Shown here piece after piece: positions 12,401 to 23,099 of a DNA stretch of 64,000 bases. A model generated the notes under the pieces. That model was not told where the DNA came from, did no database searches, and saw only the letters and a list, made by a program, of their open reading frames with translations. Source of the DNA: Lytechinus variegatus. Taxonomy: Eukaryota > Echinodermata > Echinoidea > Temnopleuroida > Toxopneustidae. Location of the stretch: NCBI RefSeq assembly GCF_018143015.1, contig NC_054741.1, forward strand, positions 62,059,197 through 62,123,196, in the 5' to 3' direction. Made by a program: the position numbers and the translations under genes. Numbering within the stretch: the first letter of the stretch is position 1; each line of letters starts with the position of its first letter.

Positions 12401-15146
12401 TCTTCACAAAGAATTTCAAGAGTTCCTGGACATCGAAAAGCACCAGATTCTGAGAAGTGGACCGACCAGATGGTTGTCAATGAAGCAGTGTATTGATAGA
12501 ATCCTTGAAAAATATGATGCCCTTAAACTTTATTTTCAAGGTATTGCATTAAATGATCCAACTCACACAAATGACGGTATCTTGAAAAGTCTAAACAATA
12601 AGTACACATTAGCATACTTGGAGTTTATGGCATTTGAACTTGGTAGATTGACGGATTCTAATCAACTCTTTCAAAGTGACATACCATTGCTGCATTCCCT
12701 GAAGGAGGAAGTTTCGAAACTGGTATCTGCTTTGGCAGGAGACTCTTTAAAGCTCTCATATCTTCGTCAGAGATCTTCACTACATGTTGATGTTAATGAC
12801 CTCCAGTCTCATGTCCCTCTTTCTCAGGTGTATGCAGGTATGAAGGCAACTCATACTATTAATGAAATTGCAAAAGACATAGGGAAAGACCATCCTAATA
12901 TACAGTTATTCTATAAGAACTGTAAAGACTTCTTGATGGAATGTGTGACCCAGATCTTATCTAGATTCAGCGGTCTGGATAAGTTGAATTTCCTGACACG
13001 TCTTTCACACTTTTAAACAAAAGTTGTAAGAACCCCAATCTACCCCAGTCCCGTGCGTGTCTGTTAGAGTCTAAATGCATGGTGGACTCCTGGGCTTCGG
13101 CCCAGGAAGCGGGCCGGAGCTCCCTGACCCTGGCCCCTTTGGCCTTAGAATCTTTTTTTTTCATTAAGTTTTTATTGATCGATAAAATGATTACACAAAT
13201 ATCAAAGTACAATCGAAATCAAAAACAATAAAAAAAAAAACAATAACATAATCATAATGAATCAGAACAAAGCAGTATTACATGGAATAGAGGAGCTCAG
13301 CTAGTAAACAAGTACATCATGTAAAATCACAAGATACCATATCTAGCAAATAAGAGCTTGTATACAAACAAAGTGAGCAATTAACTGCTTTGAATTTAAA
13401 CATATTACAAATAGGGGAGGGGGACAACAACAACAAATTAGCTAAAATCGATAGGAGGGTGCAAATGGCACCAAGAATAGTGGCCAGTGACTTCAAATCA
13501 GTCTCAGCCCTGGTCCAAAGGTGCATACAACGAGAAATATGAAACAGCTTTGAGCAAAATCCACTGTGTAACCACAAAAACAAACAAAATGGACTCTCTG
13601 AATCACATATAAATCATGATCTACAAAGGGGCATAATAAAAAAACACACAATATATCATCGGCAAAAGTCAGTAGCCAATACAGAAATCAAAACACTCGT
13701 ACATGTATGATTTACAAGTAAATCGGAATAACAAAGTCAATATATAAAAAATGTTCACAAATGCCTAGAGTAGCTTTATGGGGGAAAAACATCTCTTGGG
13801 AACACACTGTAAACAAAAAAGAAAACAGTGCAAACAAACAAGAAAACTCTTCAGATTCCCATCACAAAGGAGAGTAAAACCAAGGGGTAGTAACTTGAAA
13901 ATATATCAAAGTGTACATTAAAACATGTGCACATTATTTTCAAAAGATATGAAAAAGACCTTATAAATAATGTGATAAAAATGTCACTATGGCAGGGAGA
14001 TAAAAATTAGCATTAAGCTTCACTGATACACGTAGTATCTACACATGAGATAAAGAAGTGTCTATACAGGTAAACTTCAAAAAATATATATATCAATACA
14101 ACAATAAAGTTCACTCCTGTGCACATGTAGATGAGAGATAATCAGTATCGAAAATAAGTCAGTTAAACAGCCTGTATTCAAAGATATAAACAAATAAGAC
14201 GAGCCATAACAACAGCTGTTCTCACTGTACTTGTTAAAAGGTAAAAAATTATTCAATATCATACAAGATTAAACAATTTCAGACTTCAGAGTCCATAAAT
14301 ATCACTTAAAAAACATAATGCATGTGCATTCAGTTCAACCTTTAAACATGTGGAAGAGTGTTCATGAGATCCATTAGTAGATGTTTTCATTTCAAAAAGA
14401 CATTCTGTAATACAATAGGATCAATCTGCTGAAAAGACATTCCCAGTGGTTGGGGCTCTGTACCAAATTTTGTCTGGGTATGCGAAAAAAGGCTTTTTTC
14501 CTTCTGATCGTAGATGCTTGAACTTCTCCTGCTTCTTCAGGAGATTCGATCACAAATCCACACGGCGAAATTTTGCTTCAAAGCAAGGGATACAAAAATT
14601 ACATCTTGAAAGACATTGTACAAACAGCGCCCTCTTTGGTCTTAAAATCTTAGAATAGATTTAGAAACTTACATTTGGCTTTTTTTTGTGATTTATGAAT
14701 TTTATTTCAAATTTTTTCAAATTTATTGACTTGTGTCTGATAAGATTGTATTCATGGAAACTGTTAAGTAATATGATCCACTACAACATAATCAGTTAAA
14801 TTCTTTTAAGCCTTGCTTTTATTTTGGTGCGCAGACATGGGGCCCCTTTTTTCATAAAGTGGTAGCAATACTAGCATCCATCCATCACATCAAAAGAAAT
14901 ATGTGGGACAATTAAAATCATCATGACCATTGCCAGGCATAATCGCACTCAACACGTTCCGACACTTTTGTACTTCCTCACTTATTCATAAAAATGATTT
15001 ACCTCATCCAAGAGCTGAATAATCTCTTGGTCATCAGCATCCTCATCATCACTATCGTCGCTCGAATCTTCGGAGGTAGCGCCTAGCTCTTTCTCTTCCC
15101 CCATTTCTACATTTTGCAATTCTGTAACATTCGCAAATTCCGCCAT
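469..15146 (-). CDS. SART3: SART3 homologue, 5' part (exons 1-11 of a longer gene)
   Basis: SART3 is a nuclear RNA-binding protein that recycles U6 and U4/U6 snRNPs. Its N-terminal half is a HAT-repeat scaffold; the RRMs and C-terminal motif would lie left of the window. Coding exons read on the minus strand: 15146-15003, 11253-11127, 10451-10347, 9664-9480, 8581-8476, 4180-4047, 3625-3470, 2878-2740, 1666-1559, 820-755 and 527-469. Together they give 1329 nt (443 codons); every junction has AG/GT borders and frame is kept throughout. The protein starts MAEFANVTEL, then an acidic DSSDDSDDEDADD stretch. HAT segments resembling human SART3 follow: SELFPLTGELW, FDRAVKDYL, QFSIGGIG, FKRQLAIPL, NPARIQCIYERAL, ERAVRNCPW and VFEKALVAGF. 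The family assignment is from remembered human SART3 and is firm; exon 10-11 borders are a little less certain. Intron 1 (3.7 kb) is swollen by transposons. Confidence 0.93.
2115..2700. mobile_element. Long-inverted-repeat MITE with TTAA target duplication
   Basis: A 586-bp non-coding element is bounded by TTAA at 2111-2114 and 2701-2704. The two ends are long imperfect inverted repeats: AGGGATGGTCCGGGC at the left and its degenerate complement at the right. The arms continue through a TGAATATTCATTAGGTGGGC block mirrored near 2520-2545. A second copy is at 56733-57507. TTAA duplications are typical of piggyBac and Kolobok transposons; which superfamily mobilised it cannot be told from the sequence alone. 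Confidence 0.85.
4227..4992. mobile_element. Non-autonomous piggyBac-like element, copy 1
   Basis: A 766-bp element is flanked by TTAA (4223-4226 and 4993-4996). Its terminal inverted repeats are CCCTATCTAGGCC, exact at both ends, followed by G-rich subterminal blocks. A CCCT-type TIR with a TTAA duplication is the piggyBac signature. It encodes no transposase. The AT-rich core is shared with the inverted copy at 31300-31969 and with a fragment at about 9080-9320. It lies in the SART3 intron just upstream of exon 6. Confidence 0.85.
5092..7614. mobile_element. Non-autonomous hAT element with CCTTGGCC subterminal arrays
   Basis: A 2523-bp insertion starts CAGTGTT and ends AACACTG. It is flanked by an exact 8-bp duplication GCGTTAGA (5084-5091 and 7615-7622), the hallmark of hAT transposons. 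Beside each end lies an array of CCTTGG/GGCCTT units (about 5101-5275 and 7448-7600). These occur in the same orientation on the plus strand at both ends; the left array also holds reverse units such as TCAAGGC. No transposase frame is present. The interior is AT-rich, with poly-G tracts and GCTCGCGCTTAGCGCTT-type motifs like those of the 57721-59645 element, suggesting a nested insertion. Confidence 0.9.
7716..7875. mobile_element. Short MITE of the GGGASCGTTTCAT family, copy 1
   Basis: A 160-bp MITE has ends GGGACCGTTTCATCAAC and, inverted, GGGAGCATTTTTTACG. It is the same family as 20103-20258, in the opposite orientation. The shared core includes the invariant TTACTATAGTAAC palindrome. 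The right flank is CTG but the left flank is AAC, so the 3-bp duplication seen at sister copies is not preserved. It abuts a tRNA-derived SINE head. Confidence 0.75.
7876..7935 (-). mobile_element. tRNA-derived SINE head fragment
   Basis: On the minus strand this short stretch carries an A-box-like TTGCGTAGTGGTT and a B-box-like GGGTTCAAATTC at tRNA spacing, so it is the tRNA-related head of a SINE. No body or tail is recognisable. The acceptor stem does not pair well enough for a functional tRNA gene. Confidence 0.6.
8719..8985 (-). mobile_element. tRNA-derived SINE
   Basis: Read on the minus strand, the element begins in a partial tRNA-like head with B box GTGTTCGAATCCC. It runs through a body and ends in a TTATTATTATTA-type tail at 8719-8735. 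It sits in the SART3 intron between exons 4 and 5. The 119-residue open frame on the plus strand here is an accident of the SINE and not a gene. Confidence 0.7.
9080..9320. repeat. Fragment of the piggyBac-like MITE family
   Basis: About 240 bp resemble the core of the 4227-4992 element. Shared blocks include ATGATTTTGTGTA, AAATTGTGTTTTCA and the AAAGAAATAYATAAGAAAT region, in the same order and orientation. Neither terminal repeat is present, so this is an old internal fragment inside a SART3 intron. Confidence 0.6.
11405..13016 (+). pseudogene. Decayed hAT-superfamily transposase (DUF4371-type)
   Basis: SART3 intron 1 holds an antisense transposase relic. Near 11595-11665 lies a zinc-finger-like YCKYCKTKVGCAKTAL block, whose frame breaks before HAGTKSHQEA. 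A 192-codon frame (11617-12195) carries FSLIIDETTDKSTTSQMAV, the DUF4371 active-site-region motif. A second frame (12291-13016) carries SCQLIHLCASKAAMKLP, GPTRWLSMKQC and YDALKLYFQ, typical of hAT proteins related to ZBED and ZMYM genes. At least two frame changes separate the parts, one near 11640 and one around 12185-12300, and the C-terminal dimerisation region is gone. No terminal repeats or 8-bp duplication were located. It is not the partner of the 5092-7614 element on any evidence here. Confidence 0.85.
13017..15002. other. Rest of SART3 intron 1, no gene seen
   Basis: A short GC-richer block (about 13030-13145) is followed by AT-rich DNA with many CAAACAAAA-type runs. I see no conserved protein, RNA gene or complete transposon. 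The phrases GGCCTTAGAATC near 13140 and GGTCTTAAAATC near 14638 are weakly similar and may mark the ends of an insertion, but no clear target duplication was found. Confidence 0.5.
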
Positions 15147-15150
15147 CTTG
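15139..15150 (-). promoter_or_regulatory. TISU-like start-codon context of SART3
   Basis: The SART3 start codon (15146-15144, minus) sits in CAAGATGGCGGA. This matches the TISU consensus SAASATGGCGGC at every position except the last base. TISU elements combine a YY1-type promoter site with a start codon used on very short 5' leaders. The match is seen; use as a TISU and the transcription start position are inferred. Confidence 0.55.
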
Positions 15151-15458
15151 ATTGTTGGAAACGCCCTCTGTTGAATAAAAATTACATAATGTGGTCCTGG
15201 GAATCCAGCCTTTGTTCATATTTTCTAAGCCGTTATGTTAGAAAGGAGAGAAATTGATTAAAAAAACACGGATTGGTGAAAGCTTAAAAGAAATCAGACA
15301 AGCAATAAGAAAGTTATGGCTGTTTTAAGAGATTCCTTAGAATATGTAAATTTCAAATTGGCAACTGGGCAAGTAAATTATGACAGAGGCCCAGAGGCCC
15401 GGTCAGGCAAGGCCATATATAAGGACAACTTTTCGGGCAACTTTTCCATTTAGGTCCA
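15147..15458. promoter_or_regulatory. Upstream flank of SART3
   Basis: This is the presumed promoter side of the minus-strand SART3 gene. No TATA box is evident, which fits a TISU-type, YY1-like start. Apart from the start-codon context, nothing specific can be read from the sequence. Confidence 0.35.
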
Positions 15459-15820
15459 GTCAGGGGACGGTGGATCCAGGATTTTCGAAGGGGGGGGGGC
15501 AAAAAACAACGTTTTCACCCTAAATTGGGGGTCATTTCGTCCGAGTATAATTGGAAAAAAATGTTTTCACTCAAAATTTGAGGTAATTTCGTCCAAGTAA
15601 AAGCAAGCAAAATAAAAGGGCCTCACTTGTGTGTGAACCACATATACCTTGATATTCACATAAAAATGTATGTAGTTTCTTCCAAATGGGGTGGGGGACA
15701 CACTTGTTTATTGTACATATTTACATTAAAAATTTTGATTATGGCTCTCAATTTCTCAAAAAGGGGGGACCTGATGGCTCCCACCCCCCCCCCCCCTCCT
15801 CCGAAGCCGGTGCATGGACC
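15459..15820. repeat. Probable MITE of the GGATCCAGGATTTT family
   Basis: The left end TGGATCCAGGATTTTCGAAG, followed by poly-G, matches the ends of the elements at 47714-47912 and 57721-59645. The right side is a poly-C tract with CCTCCGAAG. Only the left end is convincing, so the right boundary is approximate. Confidence 0.4.
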
Positions 15821-16214
15821 CAAGCCATACTTAATTATCAGGGGTTTATTGTTTTCAGTGAAGTGCCGATTCCCCGGTCTGAGACAGTAAACTAAATATA
15901 ACCCAGGTCAGTACATTATTTTATGTCCTCATGAAAGAAAAAAATAATATGCACTAGGCCCTAATTTGAAAAAAATGGCGTTTTATATATTGGATTTTGA
16001 GTAGTCATTGTTTTATCACTTTGACAACACAAATGCGCCTAATTTGAAGTCTCCATGGGTATAGTGATTACCGTTAAAAATGCATAACTTTACATGTTTG
16101 TCGATATTGTTCAAACTATCACCTATACTTGTTTCATTTTTCTTTTCCCTTAAAAACCAAGTTTTTGTTTGGGTTGAATTCCCACTTAAGTTTAGCATAT
16201 GTGGACGATCGAGC

Positions 16215-16901
16215 CATACCCAGTGAACCCTGTCCTCGAGAGGCTCTCTTTTATAATACCAACCCCACTCTTTTCGTAAAATCTTCTTTCTTTTACTTTC
16301 TGTTATCTTTATCCATCCGATTTTTTTTTCAAACTTTCCTTCTTTTGCTTCTCTTTCTCTATCTTTCCTGTTCCTTTCTTTCTACTCCTTCTTTTCCTTC
16401 TCTCGAGTTTTCACCCTTTTCCCCTTTCTTTTTTAACCCCCCCCCCCCTTTTCGTTTCTTCTCTCTCCTTTCCCATTCCCCTATGGCCTTTTCACCTTCT
16501 TCATTTACTTTTTTACTGATCTCGATGGCCGCGGGCTGCATGGCCCAAATGTGCACATACATGCTAAACTTAAAGAACAAGTCCGGCCATCGAGAAGTAG
16601 AAAGGGAAATAAATGATCGAAGGGGGCGAAAGGGGGAAGGGGAAATAGGAGACGAAAAAGGAGAGGGAATAAAAGAAAGAAGGGAAAAGATAACAGCTGA
16701 AGGAAGAGAAGGTTAAGGAAGAGAGAAAGAAAGAAACGGGACAGATATATAGAGAAAGAGATGAAAAAGAAGCCAATTTAGAGAAAGAGAATAATAAAGA
16801 TAATATAAAGGAAAAGGAAGGAGAATGAACGAAAAGAGAATAGGGGATTTTTTTTATTATCTTAAAAGATAGCCTCTCGAGGACAGGGTTCGCTGAGTAT
16901 G
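16215..16901. mobile_element. Foldback element: polypyrimidine arm and polypurine arm
   Basis: Near-perfect inverted ends of about 31 bp lie at 16215-16246 and 16871-16901, sharing GAACCCTGTCCTCGAGAGGC. The left arm (about 16260-16500) is almost pure pyrimidine on the plus strand and the right arm (about 16610-16850) almost pure purine. The whole could therefore fold as a long imperfect hairpin or form triplex DNA. The open frames seen across it on both strands are low-complexity by-products. A target duplication was not found. Confidence 0.7.
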
Positions 16902-19578
16902 CCGGGACTGCCGGGACCGACGGAAGGAAAAGGGAGAAACAAAGAGGGGAAGAAACTAGTTAAGGTCGTGCCGAAACCCTGCACCCCCTCAACCATAGAG
17001 TAGCGAGGGGGGGGGGAGGTTTACATCAATAGACACTGAGCCTGTGAAGATGGAATGAAACGAAGGGGGAGATGAAAAAGAAAAGAATGGAAATAAAGAT
17101 AGAAAAGATACTAGATGAACATGTTTACTTCGATAGGCATCGTATAACGTGATTACGAAAAGTGCTAAAAAATGTCCCGTCTTTGCGGTTTTAGAAGTCA
17201 AACGCCAAAACGGGAATTTGTTCCAATGTATCGTTCATCTCGTCACAGGCCCCATATCACTTACACCTCCTATACAGATCCGCCCCCCCCCCTACACACA
17301 CATACACTTTGGGATCAAGCCACCGATTTTTACGTTACTTGTTTGGACCCGTTTAAATGAAATCAGTTAATATGCAAATCAATTTATTTGATAACTTATG
17401 CGGCGATTTATATCAAAATAAAATATATTTTTGCCTCTTGAATATATAAAACTATTACCCGATAATGGAATGGCTGAAAATTCAAGGATTTGATCTTTGT
17501 TTGTAAATAAATGGCCCATGGAAGCGGGGGTTTGCTAAAATGTTGATTTGTCCCAAATCTCCCTCATTTGGGAGCACAACCCCCCCCCCCCTTTATTTTT
17601 TGCTTGTCAATAATATGTTTTAGCCACTATCACACCTTCATTTGGAGGGAAAACCCATTTCACTTTTATTTTGCTTGTTAACAGAACGGCGCCCTCTCTG
17701 AAAATCATTCCAGGATCAGGAGGACCCTGCAAGAATATCAGTTATGAAATTTACGTTTTTGACTGTGACATCTTGACAAGTAGCTGTAATACATTCCTTC
17801 ACCCCCCCCCCCCCCCCACAGAAACATACTTTTCTATGGAAGTTCAGTTCACTTTCAACTGACGTGTACAAAAACATTATTAGTACCATCTGAATGCAAA
17901 TTCTTCACACGGTCGGTGCTTGCCCCCCCACACTTCCATCATGGTTTAAAATTCACAAAAGGTGTACTCCCTTGGACTCGTCTGGAATTTAAATATTTTG
18001 AGAAAAAAAATAAGGAAACCCAGTAAGCTTCCTTCTTTCAAAGATACATTTCCCCTATTCAATAATCATTGCTGCTTCTCAAATTTCTGCCGTTATTACA
18101 AATGAAATGATATTAGGTTGGTCTTCCCTTTTTGTACAAATGCACCTCAATGCATACTCATTCATTCTTTTTTCTGTCAACACAAAATACATACAAAATA
18201 ACTCCTGAACTACGAAATTGAAGAATCAAGATTTATCATAGCATGGCAGCTTGATTTATAAATGTCTTACCTAAAATATATACATTATACATGCATATAC
18301 AGTATAATAAATAAAAGAAATGTGTCAATATAACAAAGCAAGATGATGACAAATCAAATTACAGTTTCACATAATTGCAGCATGCCAGATTTGTACAGAA
18401 TTAAGTTTCTTGTGAAATTATTTTTGACGGCTCTCACAAGGCTACATAAAATAAATCTCCATGTGCTTTGCACCAGTACGAGTCATTAAAGACACTTCAT
18501 TTACTGTGTACTATTAATGTCACTTTTAACATCATTTGCCAGACAAGAGGGCAATGATGCTAGCTTGAAATGAAAACAGGAATGCCAGTAAAAATTATAC
18601 TACTTCTAGTATTCCACTTTCATATAGCAGCGTTTAGCACTTAATACATCGGAATGAGGTCTCAAAGCTCTTTACAGACATATACCAGGGTCATCCTGGT
18701 AAAAATTAATTCTCCATCTTTTCGTACATTTCATACATTTCTAAACTAAACTATGCCATATTTTACATTAGTTTTAAAGACCCAAACGCTATGATTAGAG
18801 GATTATTTAAAGTCACCAAGAGCTTGTACCTAGTAAACTTGAAGAATAATCGCTCACATATATTATGATAAGGTTTGTAAGGTTAAAACATGATTTTAGT
18901 GAGAAAATGTCTTTGAAAAAAAAATTGCACAACTAAGACTCTTGATGGGGTAAGTTGTACATGGGTGCTACATGAGTTGAGCCATATATCCATAATACAA
19001 GAAAAATTTAATAAAACATTATTAACAATATTTTTAATTAACACCATTTTGTTTTATTTAAAACCTTGACCAGACCCAAAAGTGAAATTGAAATATCATT
19101 TACCAATTGAAAGGTTATAAACTACAAAACACAGCAATGCAAAGATTTATGAATTTTTACCACTTTCGCTAGTTGAGTATTTTGCACAAGAGTAGCTCCA
19201 ATTTTCAGGCTTTGAAAATAAGTTTTATAGTGGTCTCCACCGTCCTAAAGTCTGTGATGTCATTCCGTGTCAGAAGCAACATGATTCCATATAGGTTGGG
19301 TGATTTTTTTTTTGCTTTCCAGAATCCAGATTTCACATTTGATTTTCATTACTTCTTTCAAAAACATAAATCATTAATAGCTTTTCCTAATCCTTAAATT
19401 GATTACCAGTAAACCTACAGCTTTGGACTTTTTTTTGCCTTGTTTTATTTCCTGCTCTCTTGGCACAGCTTTCCATTTCTATCTTCATTCAGATTATATG
19501 TAACAGTTTCTCCTGACATAATTCTGGCTAAATAAGAGCCAAATAAAGAAATAACAAAAACCTATTCAAGAGCTCCTG
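16902..19578. other. Intergenic stretch without recognisable genes
   Basis: It contains several poly-C and poly-G tracts (about 17010, 17282, 17580, 17803) and AT-rich DNA. A short SINE-like fragment with ATATAGCAGCGTTTAGCACT lies near 18625. I see no conserved coding region or RNA gene. Confidence 0.5.
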
Positions 19579-19724
19579 GGTCCCGTTTCATAAAGCTTGT
19601 TATAATAACAAAATTGCAATAACAGTTTAAAGCTACCGAAATCCTGTAATTTGATTGGTTGATTCAAAATTTGTCATAAAAATTTTGCACTTGTTACTGT
19701 AACAAGTCTTTATGAAACGGAACC
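19579..19724. mobile_element. Short MITE with CTG target duplication
   Basis: A 146-bp MITE has ends GGTCCCGTTTCATAAAG and, inverted, GGTTCCGTTTCATAAAG. CTG lies directly outside both ends (19576-19578 and 19725-19727). It shares its terminal architecture with 20103-20258 and 39963-40105. A 3-bp CWG duplication fits PIF/Harbinger-type insertion; that assignment is inferred. Confidence 0.8.
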
Positions 19725-20102
19725 CTGGTCTCTTTCCATTTGACTACAGATTATCAGTGTCAATTTCCTCTGTAAAAAACTCATCAGATTCATATTTTGG
19801 AAAGCAAGAAAATTGTCAGACTTTTTTATGTTCAAACCTTTATAATCACTACCCTCCTGCCACAGTGTAATGTCACATAATTCAGACTGTTAAGGAGCAC
19901 AATAAATAGTTTATTTTAAAACATGACTTTTTCTTAAGCGAAATACTCGGATGACAAGCAATTAATATTCAGGGAACTTACATTGTATTACTGTGCAGCT
20001 TATAGAGTTTTTATGCATCAATTTCACTTCTACATGTAGCACCAATCTGGGTTTATAACAAACTATCATTGATACAGCATGTCACTTTGTGAGCAATAAC
20101 AG

Positions 20103-20258
20103 GGGAGCGTTTCATAAAAGGACTTGTCAGACGTTTTATCCGGCAAGTCCCATTTTATCCGAAGTTACTATAGTAACAGTGCCTCTCAGCCAATCAGAAT
20201 CAAGGAAAGATGTCAGATCTGACAACTTGTCGGACAAAAATGTTGATGAAACGGTCCC
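20103..20258. mobile_element. Short MITE of the GGGASCGTTTCAT family, copy 2 (CAG duplication)
   Basis: A 156-bp MITE has ends GGGAGCGTTTCATAAAAGG and, inverted, GGGACCGTTTCATCAACA. CAG lies outside both ends (20100-20102 and 20259-20261). It is homologous to 7716-7875 in reverse orientation. A truncated relative is at 47521-47563. Confidence 0.8.
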
Positions 20259-20261
20259 CAG

Positions 20262-21639
20262 GAGAGTTGCATAATGGAAATACTGGCAAAAAGAAATGGC
20301 ATGGCAAACTTTGGCACAATCACATTAGTAATTTGGCTATCATAGTGAACACCACTATCAAATGTTTTTTGTGTTTATTTTGCTGGAATGGCCTACATTG
20401 ACCTCAATCAAGCAATCAACAAAATACACATAATGAAATAAGAGTAAAACCCCCCAGAGATCATAGCAAAGCATCTATTCTAAAATACATCAATGCCACC
20501 ATTGCAACTACCCTATACACTGAAATGGCACAGATCTAGTAAAGGTGGCTTTCATAAAAATACAAATTCTAATGTCCAGATTTAGTGTTTTGGTAAATGA
20601 ATGCCCATTTTTTCAATTATTATTACTATTATTATAATTTATTCGGCCATAAAAACACACTAATTACACAACCTTCATACAAAAATACAATTTGAATTAT
20701 TGAATAAAAATAAGCAAAATGACTGAAAATGAGAATAAGAAATGGTTTTCCATGTAATGCTTGTAACAATAAAAATTCAATACTGTTGCCAGGAGGAATG
20801 CGAGCCCTCACCAAAAACCATTAAGAAAATATTGCATAATTTACTGGTGTATACAATTAATTAAATTTCAGCTTCAAAACATTCAACCAGGTCGTTATGG
20901 CGACTGACAAAACAAGTCTGTAGAGTAATAATGGCAAAATATTTGTTATGTAACATGAAGAAAGGGGATGATTAGAAAGATTTGCAAACCCATATCAAAC
21001 TTTAAACTTCAAATATGATGGAACCACGTTAGTTCCATGGTACAATTCATCCTCAATGTGGCACAAATAGCACCACACCATGGCCACACCATTTTATACA
21101 CACAGCTTGCCTCATACAGAAAATCACATATGCATTGTCTTTGTGCAATGGGTTTGTTTAAGTTCATTTTCTACAAGTGATTAACACATTATCATTTGTG
21201 AGATAATCCCTTCTTATACATTTACATGGGTTTTTTCATTTGTGTGGTGCCTGAGATGAAAGCTTTGTGGATTTATTAATTCATTTTGTTTTATTTACCC
21301 AGGGTAGTCTCTTCAGTACAAAACTGCTTTACAAGAGAGCCCTGTGGATGCCTGTCATTGTAAACATATTCTTACAGTCTTTCAAATAATCCAGCTGGAC
21401 TTGGTCCTATTTGAGTTAGATGCGGATTTGTTTTCATTTTTTCTGTTTTTTAAATTTTTTCAAAGTGAGAATATTCACTTCTCATGAATGTGTGTTGAGT
21501 TAGATACGAATTTGTTTCATTTTTTTTTTTTTTTTCAAATTTTTTCAAAGTGAGAATATTAAATTCTCATGAATGTGTGTTTGGAGATGTTTAGTAAGAT
21601 TACATTTAATTAAAAAAATCCTTCTTACAATGAAAACCT
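20262..21639. other. Intergenic flank downstream of the zinc-finger locus
   Basis: The stretch is AT-rich, with no gene up to about 21240. From roughly 21480 to 21639 the minus strand still reads as decayed C2H2 finger sequence with linker-like remnants, so the array of the last zinc-finger exon once extended further. Confidence 0.5.
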
Positions 21640-22971
21640 TCAAGGGTGTTCCTCCTGTGTGTGTGTTAAGAGATGTTTAGTCAGATTACATTTTATAGAA
21701 AATCCCTTGTTACACTGCGAACATACATAAGGTTTTTCTCCAGTGTGGGTTCGGAGATGACGGGATAGGATACTTTTTTGAGAAAATCTTTTTACACATT
21801 GTGGGCATTCGTATAGCATATCTCCTGTATGTGTTCGAAGATGATAAGTCAGATTAGATTCATGAGTGAATTCCTTAGAACAATGTGGACATGCATATGG
21901 CTTTTCCTTTGTATGTGTTCTGAGATGATGAGTAAGATGAACTTTCTGAGGAAATCTTTTAAAACAGTGTGAACATTCATATGGCTTTTCTCCTGTGTGT
22001 ATTAGGAGATGATGATTAAGATTACTTTTCTGAGAAAACAACTTTTTACAGTGTGGGCATTCGTATGGTTTTTCTTTTTGTATGCGTTCTAAGATGGTCA
22101 GTCAGATAACTTTTTCGAGAAAATCGCTTGGTGCAGTGTGAGCACTCAAACGGCTTTTCTCCTGTGTGTGTTCTAACATGATTACTTAAATTACTTTTAT
22201 CAAGAAATCTCTTATTACAGTGAGAACATTCAAATGGTTTTTCAGGCATTTCTCCCGTGTGTATTCTGAGGTGACGAGTCCAGGACCTTTTTTGAGAAAA
22301 TCTTTGCAAACATTGTGAGCATTCAAACGGCTTTTCTCCTGTATGGGTCAGAAGATGACGTTTCAAATGGCTTTGCCGATAGTACGCCAATTCACAATAG
22401 GAACATTGATATGGCTTACGTCCCTCGTGAGTTAAGAGGTGAAGCTTTAGCTGATTTTTCAGTGAAAATCTTTTCTCACAGAGTGGGCATTTGCATGGCT
22501 TTTCTCCTGTGTGTGTAAGAAGATGACGCTTCAAATCACATTGCCGATAGTGTCCTTTTTTACAAAAGCAACATTCATAGGATTTTTCTCCTGTGTGTAT
22601 CCTGAGGTGACGGGTCAGAGTACTCTTTTGGGAGAATCTTTTCATACATTCTGAACACTCGTATGATTTTTCTCTGGTGTGTATTTTAAGATGACGGTTT
22701 AAATCACACTGTCGATGAAATCCCTTCTGACATTGCGAACATTTATATGTCCTTTCTTCTGTCCGCGGTTGGAGATCATATCTACAAGAATACTGCCGCA
22801 TCATACAATTTAAAAATTTATTTCCTTCTGGACTAGATCTCAACCTGCCCTGACAATTTGCTTCAAGACACTGATGCTGCTTTCCTCCGGAATGCATATT
22901 CCCTTGAGATTTGTTGCTACTGTCGTTGGATATACCTTGTTCTATGGAGGCCTGTGCATCACCAGCATCAT
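21640..22971 (-). CDS. C2H2 zinc-finger array exon D (8 + 5 fingers, frame broken)
   Basis: This exon opens after the acceptor TACTACCAG at 22971 with the leader [19 protein letters not shown], then reads MHSGGKQHQC. Eight consensus fingers follow (C-x2-C-x12-H-x3-H, TGEKP-type linkers), among them YKCSQC, YECSEC, YQCSYC and FECSHC. The frame then changes at the linker after finger 8 and stops at 22046. Read one base over, five more good fingers continue from CPHCKKLFSQ to the stop at 21640. The break lies in an A-rich run where one surplus base fits. It may be a real recent mutation, an allele or an assembly error, because the downstream fingers keep every zinc ligand. C2H2 arrays bind DNA and this would be a nuclear regulator; no target is predictable. 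Entry phase matches the other three array exons. Confidence 0.85.
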
Positions 22972-23099
22972 CTGGTAGTAAAAGAGATAGAAATTCATTT
23001 CATCAACACTTAGGCTTTGTTTGGGATTCCCATTGGAACCAATCTCTTTGGAATACATTCATAGTAGGTATCAAAGTCAACCAAAACTGTGCAGAAACT

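Noticed and set aside
16129-16776. Open frames of up to 195 codons over the pyrimidine/purine foldback
   Set aside because: Low-complexity Ser/Phe/Leu and Arg/Glu/Lys runs forced by base composition.
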